Position numbers and translations under genes: made by a program. A stretch of DNA of 64,000 bases from Lagopus muta (taxonomy: Eukaryota; Chordata; Aves; Galliformes; Phasianidae). The stretch spans positions 23,163,001 to 23,227,000 of the forward strand of contig NC_064437.1 in NCBI RefSeq assembly GCF_023343835.1, written 5' to 3'. Positions 1 to 13,200 of the stretch are shown here, one piece after another (position 1 is the first letter of the stretch; each line of letters starts with the position of its first letter). Under the pieces are notes generated by a model. That model was given only the letters and a program-made list of their open reading frames with translations. It ran no database searches and was not told where the DNA came from.

Positions 1-1252
1 TTTGGAAGATCAGGTGGAGAAATTTTGGTGTAACAACCAATCACAGGGGATACTGTGTAAAGGTGGTACTTGAAGGCTTGGAAGAGAAGCTCAGGATGAA
101 AAGTCAAGAAGAAGGTAAAAATGAGTTTATGCCCTCCATCTCAGTCATCTGCTTTTAGGGAAAAAGTTGATGGCTGGTGTTTTATTTGTTTGTTCTAAAC
201 AAGGCATCCTGTTTTAAAGTTGGTACATTGATGGAATGCAGTTGACTGTTTCCTCTAGCAGCTTTCTCAAGATAAGGAGATGTATTGTTGAGCAGTGGTT
301 GTCTTAGAGCAGCATATCCAAGGCAGATTTAATCAGCTTTAGTCACACTGTTGCATGCCTGTGAGAAGAAAAGAAAGCTTTTTCTGGCCATTCTGATGGG
401 AGCAGTTGTTGTTGCTGAATCATCCCATCCAGGAAGACCAAATGCTGACTTTGTGAGCCTTGAATCAAGACCTCTTTTTGTTAGGGATGTATCCATGGTG
501 AATGAATGACACGGGCTTTGGGAGCACAGGGGCTGTGGAGCTGACAAGTGGAGGGAGGGACAGGATCATAGTTATGAAACTTTCCAATTGGCCCAGAGGT
601 AGTAGTGGCTTCCATGCCTGTTGTGTCCTGGAAAGTGTTGTCAGCACTTGGCAAGGAAGGGTTTTGCCACTGCTGTAGGACAGGATTCAGCACTTTTTGA
701 GCTGACAGAAAGGCTGCCTTTATGTCAGGTTCAGCCTTCACGTAAAGTTGAAAAATGAAATTGTTCATCACTGGTCACCTGTGTTCTTGTTTATGCCTGT
801 GTGCACCTTATGCTTGGTGTGAGATAAAGTAAGCATTGTCTACGTGATGGGGAAGGAGGCCAGCGTGCATTTTGTGTGACTGGAGTCCAGGGTGATTCAG
901 TAAGTCTTTGGGTCTATGTCATACGGGTGGAGAGCTGCTTCAGATTTTGAAACATGATGCAGTAAATTCCTGCTGCTTCCAACCACCTGTTTTCATTTGT
1001 AACCATTACTTTGTTTTAAATTAGTCTATTCATCTTCGAAACCTACTTTTCTTCTCCACTTTATATAATTTTTTTTTTAAGTGTGTTGAGATGGACTTAT
1101 CAAAGCAGAAGCATATTGCTGTCTAAGTGCTTAGTGGAAACTGTTAGCAGGAGGGAAGTGTGTTTTTTAAGGGTGGTTTATTTTCAGTATTTTGGAGCGA
1201 AGAGGAATTATTCCAAAATGTTCTCTCATTCGTGATGCTCTTCCCTTTGAAG
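1..1252 (+). other. NOTCH2: NOTCH2 intron, 3' part
   Basis: This AT-rich intron lies before the first visible NOTCH2 exon. It ends in an acceptor with AG at 1251-1252. I see no exon of NOTCH2 and no named repeat in it. A 96-codon open frame on the minus strand (481-771) matches nothing I know. Confidence 0.7.
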
Positions 1253-4200
1253 GTACAAATGTGTCTGTGACCCAGGCTGGGTAGGAGATTACTGTTCAAC
1301 AGAAGGGAACGAATGTAAATCAAACCCGTGCCAAAATGGAGGAACTTGTGAGGATCTGCTGAACGGATATAGATGTACCTGCAAGAAAGGATTCAAAGGT
1401 GAAAATTCATAGAGAGTGTTGTTCTTTTCACTTCATTGCACTTTTAATGGCATTGTAATATTTTCATTGAACTTTTTGGAAATAGGAATTGAGAAGGAAA
1501 ATGCCATGGTTATATAAAGTTGAATTACAGTTGAATATAGATGTGATACAGCTGCATAGAATGCTTTTTAAGATTGCACTTAAGCCTTGTTTGAACCTAC
1601 GAAGAAATGTCCTAATTGCAATTTACTCTGTAAGAAGGTTAAACTGGTCTATATAGTCTATGTAAATGCACTGGGAACTGAAGAGACATTATTGGAAGGT
1701 TAGTGCCATCCAAATGACATCAGTTTTCTTAAGTGTAGAAGCAATTCAATGGGGACATAAGGCTATTTGGAAGGATAATTCTTTCTTGAAGATATCAAAG
1801 TCCAGAAAAAGCACTTAGAAGAGAGAAAATATTCATAATACAGTACTTGTTGCCAGAAAGCATCTAAGCTTGCAGTGGAGTGGATGAGTTCTTATTCCAC
1901 AAAATATGTATGTTGCACAGGCAAAAACATCTAATGTAATGTGCAGCTCATCTGAAAGTGATGAGATAATCTTTTAAAGAAAAAGTTATGCTTGGTAGTG
2001 GCACTGTCTAAAAATTTTGCCTAGTGGATATATAGATTGAGTTCTTTTAACAGTAGCTTTACAAAAACTTCATAAGAAAGAAGGAAATGCTAGAACTTTG
2101 GTAGTGTAAGCGTAACATAAAGCAAGAAGAGGAGCAAATAAAAAGATGTAATCAGAATAGCAGCAGGAAAAGGTGCTGAAGAGTAACTAAAGCAGTAGTA
2201 GCTGCATATTTATGCCTTTCTCACTTAATGTGTCTTCTCTGCAAGCAGGCTTAAAGACTTCATCTTCCATAGGCTGGGATTATACAGCCTTTGGCTTCCT
2301 CACATCCCTCTAAGGCTCAGTGCAGTAGGTTTGTCTTCCAGTCACTGCCCTCAAATTAACTTAGTTGGGATGACCATGTCTATCTGCTGAGCCTATGAGG
2401 AGTATTCTGATCTTTCTACTGCTAGGGTTTGTCAAATATGGAAATGTCATCCACTGCTGTGTAGGACAGTGATGCAAGTTGCAATCTTTTTTTTTTTTCA
2501 TTCTTCTGAAAAAACTCTTAGCTCTGTATTCTCCTGTTCTCTCCCCTTCTGCACTCCAGGTGTGAACTGCCAGGTAGTGGTTGCACCGTGTTCCCCTGAC
2601 CCTTGTGAGAACTCGGGAATTTGCCAAGAATCTCCTGATTCTGAAGGCTACACCTGCCAGTGTGCCCCTGGCTGGGAAGGTAATGTGCCTGGGAACGTAC
2701 AGTACTTCCAACGCTCAGCAGTGTTGGCATCGAGCCTTTTGACCACTGACATGAGGAAAGATCTTACTTCTGCACTCTCTGTTTTTCAGGGGAGAAATGT
2801 ACGGTGGATATTGATGAATGTCTCTCAAAGCCCTGCAAAAATCACGCTTTGTGTCATAATATTCAAGGCAGTTACCTGTGTGAATGTCGTCCAGGCTTCA
2901 CTGGAGGAGACTGTGACAGTAACATTGATGACTGCCTGTCTAGTGAGTATTAGAGAATTGTTCTGTTTTCCCCTTTCACATAGAAATAATTTTGCTTTGC
3001 TCTTCAACAGGTACTCAAAAGTTCCTTTGTAAGTTCTTACCAAGAAGGGAAAAAAAAAACACAAACCAACAACCTCAAAACCTCAGCCTTGTAATACTTG
3101 CATGTGTAAGGCAGGCAAAATCCATTATGTTTAGCTGCTAAAAATGTATTCTAGCTGATGATAGGAGTTATTTTCAAATTTTTAACTTGAAGTGATCCTT
3201 ATTTCTGTACTTTAATAAGGAACACTGTTAAATGAATAATTGTGTTTGCCTGAAATTTTAATTCATAAAGTAACATTGCAGACTTTATCTGTATTTCAAA
3301 GGTAAGCTTGTTTGAGGTGTGGTGGGAATCTGAGACAACAGCAGTCCTTGAAATGTATTTGTCTGACATTAATACTCTGGAAAGAGTGGATCCTGTTGCT
3401 GTTCCAGTTAAGCCATATCTGGAAGCAAATTAAGCAGCAGGAAGGCACTGTATTCCAGAACAGAGATCAGCTGCAGGAGGGTAAGCTGTACAGTGATGAC
3501 ACTTGAAGTTGTTTAAGAGAGCATTTGTTCATTTCATGGCCTTGACAGTGCTGTTTACAAGGGAAACCAAGCACATGTTGGGTGCTTGTTCTTTTTGGCA
3601 TTTTCTGTATCATCATCAGATAAAATGAGTCTCCTGAAAAGTGTCCTGTGTTTAAAAGCTTGTCTGATACTATTGTGAGGTGCTTTATCAAACCTTGTTC
3701 ACCACGTTGTTTTTTTTAACTGGCTGCCTCTTGGAAAAAAAAAATGCAATGGACAAAAAAGAATAATTCTAGCTTTTATTGGAATAGACTAAAAACAAAC
3801 CAAAATCTTACAGGCTTTAGATATGCATTTAGAAAGTCATGTTTTGCATTGAAAGAAATTTACGTTTGTGACTGCTGTAGAGAAGGATTCAAACAAACCC
3901 GTGAGTAAAAGTTACCGTGAGAGAGCCCCAAAGCAACACCATTGGAAGAATTTCTGACACATCTGGCTTAGCCTGAGCTTTTCCTTGCCTCTTTCTGAAG
4001 AAACAGAGTACAAAAAGTGGCACTGGTGCATTGATCCAAAGCTTTATTTACCGAAGCCAACGAAGATGTGGCTCAGTTTTATATGGGTGTTTTATGTGGA
4101 TATCTGAAGATGCAAACACTTTAAGTGTTCAGTCTTTCTTGAACAGCTGGAAAATCTCTGAGTTGAGATTGATCCAGTGCTGTCTGTTATGTAGCACACC

Positions 4201-7200
4201 CATGAGGTTGAAGAGGAATTTCAGATTACTGCTGCAGCTGATTTCATTTAGCATAACAAAAACCTTCCATGGCTTGAGCCAAGTGTCTTTAATCTATGAA
4301 GCAAATAAACCCTCCAATAACAAGAACTTATTGAAAAGTTGATACTCTAGTCTCCTTTCTCTGTAGTAAATGTGTGGCACGGAACATTAATTTTGGCTTC
4401 AGTCATAAGTGGCTGGCTGCCACAGACACAACATTTTACAGCTGCCAGGGGTCTTGCTTTGAGCATGCTTTTTCTCTGCAGTAGTCAGATGACCTTTAAA
4501 TGAATGCAGGTGTCAGTCTTACAACAAAAATTTTTATCATGTGAGCATATTCCTCAGTCAATAAGTGAGCTTTAATTACCTTTCTCATCTGTTTTCTTCA
4601 TTTACCAGTGAACAGAATGATCTTGTACTTGTGTTGAACTGCAGATCTTCGGCTGAGTTTATTTGCACTTTAAAGTTTGTATTTAGTAGTACTTGAGGAT
4701 AGTCTTAGATCACAAAAACTGCTCAGTAACCTTTTTATTTTTCTCCCTCTTCCCCATTCCCCTCTCTGCCTTTACATATGCAAGTTCTTGGACTAGGGAA
4801 GCCTGACTAGAAAAGAAAACTGGCTTCAGAGGCAGAATCTGACATAGGATTATTGTTCTTAAAGTGGAAGGAGCAAAGTAGGAAGAAACTACTGAGAGAT
4901 GGCAAATTGGTGCTTGTGGAAACAAAAGGAATGCAGCAGCAGGGAGTAGCTGAGCCCAAAAAAAAAACAGGCGATGCACAACTAAAAAGGTTTTGGTTGC
5001 AATGAAGAAAATGCTAAGAATTGTTGGGGTGAGGAGCAATCAGGGTTGAGTATGAAATTTGGGCTTTTCCACCAGCCTTTCCTCTGTCTGCCTTTGATAC
5101 TGGGAAGGATGCCAAGTGCTTAATTACGCAGAAGTACTCATACATATACTAATTTCCACATACACATTTGATTTGACTGGATTACTTGCATGCTTAGAAT
5201 TAATCACACAAGTTCTCCCATGCGTTGAGGAGTGTCCGGACATGTGCTGAGGAGTGTCTGTACAAACAAGGGAGAAGAAAGGGTTAGTGAACTGTGTGTA
5301 TTTTCTTATTGGTAGGCATTTGGCAGAAGAGCAGAGCTTGAACTTTAAAATGAGAGGCTTTGGGGCTGGTTTTGTTGCTTTTGGTTCAACAAATCCTGGG
5401 AGAGAAATGTGTAGGCCCTGAAGTTTTGTCCTGATCCACACCTTGAGAATTCAGTATTGGCAGAGCTTTTTGGTTCTCTTCCATGAAGTGTCTCAGAAAA
5501 ACTTGTATTTACCTTCTGGACAGTGTCATACATTTTTTTTTCTGAAGATGACTACCATAGGCCTGGGTTTTTACTGTTACCCATTTTAACACTAAGTTAA
5601 TGTTTCTGTCTTAGATCCCTGCCAAAATGGGGCTTCGTGTGTGGATGGGATAAACTCTTTCTCATGCATCTGCCTACCTGGATTTCATGGAGATAAATGT
5701 CAAACAGATACCAATGAATGTCTGAGTGAACCGTGCAGGAACGGAGGCACATGCACCCACTATGTCAACAGCTATACATGCAAGTGTCAGCCTGGATTTG
5801 AGGGAACCAACTGTGAGAACAACATCGATGAATGCACAGAGAGGTGAGGAAACTTCACAGTGCTGCTGCTAGAAAGCCTGAGCTGAGTTATTAACTGCAC
5901 ATAATGGAAGCTAGAAAGCTACGAGGAGGCAACCAGAAGGAGAACTGAATCCACTAATTTTGTACTGGAAATGTTTAATTTTTCTGGAGACCTTTTAATG
6001 CTCAAAAACTGGATGTGAGTTAGCAGTGCTGATATTAAAAGCTGAAGTGATTTTAAGGAGGAGGTAGGGAACTGAGTTAAAATGCTCAATAGCTCGTCCC
6101 TAATGAGTTGGTTTGCTTGGTGATCTTTGAAAAAAACTCTGAGGGTTACATCTGTGTATCCATCTTCTTTCTGCGTGTTTATTTTAAGCTTCATTGGGAT
6201 TCAGATAAGTAACTTTAGATTCTCAGATGGAAACGGTTTCTAATACAGCTTGAGATGATTCAAAAAAAATCTGTTCTCGTCTAATTACAATAAACAAATA
6301 AGGTGCCTAAATGTGAAGCCCTTGCTGTTCTCATGCATTTTGTGTGCACGAAGAAAAGGTCTTTCCTGTCTTTTCTAAAATTGAAATTGTGGGGGAGGAA
6401 GTAGTTTAACATCTTTTGCTTAAGAAGAGGATTGTGTCACCGATGAGGGTGTGTTTAATTTGCCCAACAGTTGTTTAATCAAGTATGTTGGGTGCTCTAG
6501 AGCAGAACGCCTGGTTCTTCCTTGAGATTCATCCTGGTTTTGATTTCCTTATCAGTCAGGACAGAAACCAGTCTTGCAGGTATGAATGAGGGATGCAGTA
6601 ATTTGGCCTGGTCTGCCAAGCTAAACCAGTCACACCTTCTCAACCAAAATTTCCTGAGCGATACTTAAGAGCATGCTTATGGTTGGTTAATTTGAATTTG
6701 GTTCAAATGATTCTTCCTTGTCTTCTATGAGAAAGCTCCTATGAGAAAGAGTGACGCTTTCTTTTGGAGATGGGTGCTTGATTTCAGTGCAGTGTGCCAA
6801 ATGATTGACAGTTCCTCCAGCTTCTGTTTTGCCATGAACGTTGAAGGCAGTTTTTGCTCCTTTTAAAGTGGTATGCAGTCCACAAGGCAGAAAGACAGCT
6901 CTAATAAATAGGTTGATGTTGACAGCTCTAAGTTAATGACAGTCAGAATTTAGGTACTTAAAACTTGCACTGAAAGTTCAGGGAGATGACTCAGTCACTT
7001 CTTTCATGGAAAGTACCTTTCCACAGTGCTCAAGACAGATAACAAGCAGGAATGCATTTTGTGCTCTTTATCAAAACGATCATCTTGAATCTGATCTAGA
7101 TTTATTTTCAGAGGAGCGGGAGTTTCTTTTTCTTTAGAGGAAAAAATTGTGAGGAGCTAATTTTGCATGAGGCTTCACTTCTGCTAATTTTCCCAGTAAC

Positions 7201-10200
7201 TTCTCTGTAGGACATGTACTCTGGTAGAATTCCTTATGATCAGAAGGTTGTGGGGGGTAATTCCTTTGATCTGAATTCTGCCAGTGCATATGTGAGTAGC
7301 TTTACAAATCAAGGACTGAAGGAAAGTTCTCGTGAGAAGAGGAAGGGGTTTAGCAGTACCAGTACTTTCACATTATTTCAATAAGGAGCATGCTCGTGTT
7401 TTGCATGTTACATGAAGCTTTCCTTGAGAAAACATATCTTTGATTCCTTTGAAGTAAAAAAAAAATAATAAAGAAGAAAAGGCAAATTGTTCTGCTGCTT
7501 ATAATTTGTAACGCAATCAGAATTTGTAATACAATTTGCATACAACCTGTCAGTTTGAGCAAACAGCACTGTTTGTGGTGTCACTGAAGCTGGGAAGATT
7601 TCTTTAAGTGAGAAATTAACTCCATTGCTAATGACTCATTGAAACCATGGTTTACTTTCTTTGCCCATCAAGGTAAAACACAACAAAATGGAACCCTGCT
7701 GAATTGCTTTATCTGCTTTATGCTTCTTTCGTGAGGGCTCACTGGAGCACAGATGATTCTGTAATCTGGTTTTCCGTCTCTTTTCAGTTATGTTTTCGTG
7801 CCATCTCTGGCTAAGAGCTAATTGCATTTTGTCTCATTTACCTTCTGCTCTCCCTCTCTTGCAGCTCTTGTTTCAATGGAGGGACCTGCGTGGATGGGAT
7901 CAATTCCTTTACCTGCCAGTGTCCAGTGGGCTTTACGGGGCCCTTCTGCCTCATGGAAATCAATGAGTGTGATTCACATCCTTGCTTGAACAAAGGGTCT
8001 TGTGTGGACAGCCTAGGCACATACCGATGCATATGTCCTTTGGGTTACACGGGGAAGAACTGCCAGGTGGGTGGTGATTTCTTGTCTGTTCTGCACAGCC
8101 AACTGTTACTTGAACTGAACAGCAGCAGGAGTTCCTGCTTAGATGTGAGGTACCAAACATGGCAAGTGCTATTTCTCCTATTTTGATGAGCCTGTTAGCC
8201 CAGGGAAAACTTAGTCCAGTCTCTTTCTAAAACAGAGCAGATGCCTCTGTTCAAAACTCTGGAAATCTGGAAGTGTCTGCTTGTAAGAAGGAGAAAAATG
8301 CTTATTTATTTCTGAGGATGGGTGTCAATGCAGTTTTCTAGATAAGTTTTCTTAAATGAGAACAGCTGTTAGCTTTGAAAATGCTGCATTTCATCCGAAC
8401 ATAAAACTGTCCTGATTCAAAATAAAACACTGTGTTTATATAGAGGGAAAAAAGGCTACTACTTGAGTGGAAGAATTTCAGTGTCATTAGCAGCACATTA
8501 ATTTCACTGCTCTCTTTTGCACAGAGGGGTGTAGTTCTTCCAGGTTGATTGTATATATATTTCCCCCAACAAAAATAGCCAGGAAGTTTCAGAGCAGTAA
8601 CTGAAGTGATCGTCCTGTTCACAACTTCCATACAAAGGTCTGGTACTACTTGCATACTTAGTTTCAGGTGATCTCATTTTTCACAGTGAGCATAGAAGCC
8701 ACAGACTCATGCTGTAAATGACTGACTAGTACCTGTTAAGGACTCGTGTGAATTTGACTGCTTGCCAGATACACAAAGAAAAACTGCAAGAGATGAGTTA
8801 CAGATTAAATGGGAAAATGGTATCTTGACAGCGTTCCAGTTTCTTTTTTAGAATTAATACATCTCATTTCAGCCATGATACCCACTTCTAAGTATAGAAA
8901 TACTTGGATCTAAGCTGCACCACTTGGCGTATCACAGTGGAAGCAGTGCTTATTTCATTTTTCATGTTAGAGCTATTTATTTTCCTATGCTTATCAGAAT
9001 AGCAAGTATTGAGTCTGTGTCTTGCTTTGGAAGAGCAAACACTATGTTGGCTTTCTTTGCAACAAGTCTGAGTGCTGCCCCTTGAAAACAAAACAGCAGT
9101 GTGTGTATGAAATTACTGGAAAGCATGAGAATGCTGTGAGGATTTTGAAACTTTCTTTGGTGCTGATGTGTCTTTGTGACAGGGCAGCTGTTAGAGGAAG
9201 CATTTTAGTGGCGGTGGGGGAGGTGCCTTTCCAGAAGTACATTGCTAGACATTAAATTGTCAAGTCTGCTTCTAATGGAGGAAGTGAATGGAAAGTAATG
9301 AAGTGATATAAAAAAGCAGCCCCTCAGCTACCCTAATTATGCATTCTGGGCACACCATGTAAACCTCTCTGGCAGAATTAGTATTGAGAGGGATCGTAAA
9401 GTACTGTGAAGTTCAGCAGTTCCTCTTCTGTTAGGTTTGCTTTGTTTTTACTTGAGGAAAGGATTAATGTTCCTGTCCCCAAATTAAATGTGGGTTCCCA
9501 GAAGGCCTGTTTGCTTCATGCTCAGAGAAGCTTGATCATCTCATATTACTCATTTTGCACAAGAAATCTGAGCTTTCTAAACTGAAGACTGCTACTGAAA
9601 GCTGTGTTGGAGAGAGTTATAGATCACAGCGATGCTGTCGCTCTTATCTTAGTGGAAAATTGGCCTGACCTAATTAGCAAAGCTAAATACGGAGAACAAG
9701 TTATGGAATTTGCATGTAAAATAGTCAGCTACTCATTAGAAATACAGAAGCAAGAAGCTCGGTGTTTTTTCACGCTGAGATGCATGTGGTAAAACTTAAT
9801 TCCAAGTTTCTTTTTGGTTGCCTGTGAAAGCACAGATTTTTCTCCTTTACTTTTTGTGGGGAGGCGGTTTGCATCTGAAAAGCAGAACTTTCTGCAATTG
9901 AAATGGCATTTTGCAGCCAAAATTCAATACTACTCACTTTATAAACCTCATCCGTCCCCCAAGTCGGTTTGAAATCAATCAAATGGCTGTATTACTTTGA
10001 AGGTTGAGTGCTCAGAAAGGAAATGATGGTTAGTGGCTGGTTTATATTAGGTCAGATGGTTATTTTGAGTCCTTTCCACTTCCATATGGCGATGTACTAA
10101 AAATGTCAGTCTCTGTTTGGATACTGCTTGTTTTTATTAAAGGAATCAAGAAAAATGGTATGTTTTTGCCCTCTTGGCCCATTCTCAGTCTATAAAACAG

Positions 10201-13200
10201 TTCTGGGGTTTCAGTTGAATCTCAGAAGATGGAAAAATTTGGGGAGATTGTACTAGAGCAATTGAGATCAAAAGCAGGTATGTTATCTAATGACATAAAG
10301 GAAAAACAAAGATCAACGTGTGCAACGCGTCTATTCTCAAAAAAGCAGTGAAGATGGAAAGGGAGTTTGTGAAAAGAAAGGACAGTTGTTACTGTCGATG
10401 GCTGGAAGCTTTCCTACTAACGTGGAGAAGGAAGCCTACTTTGAGATATAAAAAAAACCCTGAGTTTTCTCAAACCCAGCCAGCCAGATAACCCTGTGTG
10501 GCAACTGCAAGGATCACCTCTGTGATGAAACGATGCTGCCATCTGGGGTTTGCTTCCCTGCACATCTACACCTTTCTAGACATGCAAGCTCTTGGGATTG
10601 TCAGTGAAGAAGCTACATTAGACTTCACGAGTACTGTGCCTTTCTTTCCAAAGCTCCTTGGAGCCAGAGCCTTTTTTTCTTTGCCTCTTGAACTTATACT
10701 CTGGATCAGTGTTTCCTACTGATCTTACCATATATCGTGTTGTGTTTTTTCTTTGTCCTCTCTAGACACCTATGGATCTGTGCAGTAAGTCTCCCTGTAA
10801 GAACAAAGGCACATGTTTCCAAAGTGGAGCCCAGACTCGATGTGACTGTCCTTCTGGCTGGACTGGTGCTTACTGCGATGTGCCCAATGTCTCCTGTCAA
10901 GTGGCAGCTTCACAAAGGGGTAAATAAGCATTCTTAGCATCCTCTCTGCTTCAATTGAAAACATTTCCCATCGTTAATCGATGCTTCCTCTCCTCATACA
11001 CCTGTGGACACAACAAACATTGAGAATTCCAAAGAGCTTCACCTCTCAGAGGTGGATCACAGTCACTTCTGTGCTAGAAAATTCTGCAAGGTTGTGTTAA
11101 GATTCAGGGTTTTCTGGGTTCTTCCTGACATAAGAAGTTAATGTCATAAATATTAGGAAAGAAAAATTGGGGGGGAGGGGGAAAATGACAAGTCTGTTTC
11201 AGTAATACGTGTCCTGCTTTTTTGGAAAATACATTGGCTGTTCCTATGTTTTTTCTGCCAAATATCAGGCAGGCCGGGTTTAAGACATGCTGTCCTTGTG
11301 CACAAAAGGCATCTTGCAATTTCTGATGCTTCCAAGTATTTTCTCAGCAGATACTGGCTATTAAGTACCCCATTCACTATAGCTAAGACCATACCCCCTG
11401 TTACGCCTCGGTGATAATTTCATACTTCAGTTGCTGCATATGTAAAAGATTTGGATTTTTAAGTGAATTTCTTCCTGAAAGGTGACTTCCTGGACATGTG
11501 ACTCATGCACAGTGTCATGCAGCTTTCAGCTGAGGGAAATCCAAATGAGCAGATTTGTTGTCAAACGTTATCAAGCTGCAATATTTTTGCAGACATTCTA
11601 GGTACATTGAGCCTTTGTACTGTAACATTAACACTTCAGAGATGCATATTTGCCTGCCAGTGGTGAAATAAGGCAGCTGTGCAAATAATTTGTGCCAGTG
11701 TTGATGCTGATGATTGATCCAAATGGGACAGAGCAGTGACTCCATTCAGAAGCCAGCCGTGGTTCTTGACTCACTGTAATTTAAAGAGTCACTCTTCAGT
11801 TTTTCACTTTCATGTTTTCAGTGCACTGCTTCTAGCCGTGTTCATTCCTGGCTGATCTACCAATGCTGATGGAAAATGTGTTTCACGTGTTTTCTCACTT
11901 GATTTAACTTTTGCTTCAGGAATCACAGTGGATCAGTTGTGCCAGCACTCCGGTCATTGCCTCAATGTGGGAAACACACACCGCTGTCAGTGCCGTGTGG
12001 GTTACACTGGCAGCTACTGCGAGGAGCAGCTGGATGAGTGTGACTCCAGCCCATGTCAGAATGGTGCTACCTGCAGGGATCATCTGGGTGGATACCAGTG
12101 CGAGGTAATGCTGAGTGCTTTAGTAGGAAGTGGCCTGAATATTTATGGCATTGTAATGCAAAGGCATCGAAAGAAGCCTGAAACACATGCAAGTGGTAGA
12201 AGAGATTCACAGAGTGGATAAAAGCCACCTAACACCTTTAAATATATTTTTTAATTCAGTTGTGGCAGAGGCAGTGCTCCTGAAAGACTTCAAAATTGAA
12301 GTGGAAGTACATTTGTAAGGAGGTGTGGTTGATAAGAACTCAATCTCCAAGAAGTTCTAATCTTGCTTTTTCTGAGATGTGGTTTGTATTAAAATATATG
12401 TAGAATTCCTTAAAGGAATATTGTAGTCTCCAATTCTGGGTGGGCAAAATATCTGTTGCCTTTCAGAGTGGGGGATGCCTTCCTCTACCTTCTAACTCCT
12501 ACAGCTGATACAGAGAGCAATGGAGACCATCATCTTACAGTCTATCAAGCTTCTTAAGCTTTGGAGAATGGTAGAGCACCTTGGAAGCACAGACCCACCC
12601 AGAAGGAAAACCTGAGTATTATATAAACCTGAAGTCAAAACTTCCAAATCAGTCTCCATGGCAAGAAGTTTGAGGATTTTACTTGCCATATTTTACAGAA
12701 AGAGTCACTCAGATTCAGACATGGGTCATGCAGTCATGTGATGAAGCTGTGCACTGAGCTGTCTGTCTGTGTAGCCCTTGAAGTCACTTGCAGTTGTATG
12801 GCAACAAAGGAAATCGTAATCTGTCCCTTTGAGGGTTTGCTGAGTCAGTCAGCCTTTCTCAGGTGCCTGCTAATGTAACTGTTATGAAAAGATTCTTCAT
12901 ACTTCTTTTTGTCCTGTAGTGTGTGCCTGGGTACCAGGGTGTCAACTGTGAATATGAAGTGGATGAGTGCCAGTTTCAGCCCTGCCAGAATGGAGGAACA
13001 TGCATAGACCTTGTCAACCATTTCAAGTGCTCCTGTCCACCAGGCACTCGGGGTATGAAACTCAGTAATTAAGTGAATGTTACGAGAATAAATTTTCCTT
13101 TCTGACTTGTTTCCTAATGCAGAGTCTAAAGGGAATCTGTTATTTTCTTTGAAGAATGTTCCCAAAGTGCACTGAATCCCTTGAGAACACATATTTTCCC

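Noticed and set aside
481-771. 96-codon minus-strand frame in a NOTCH2 intron
   Set aside because: It resembles no family I know and its neighbours do not extend it. It may be chance.
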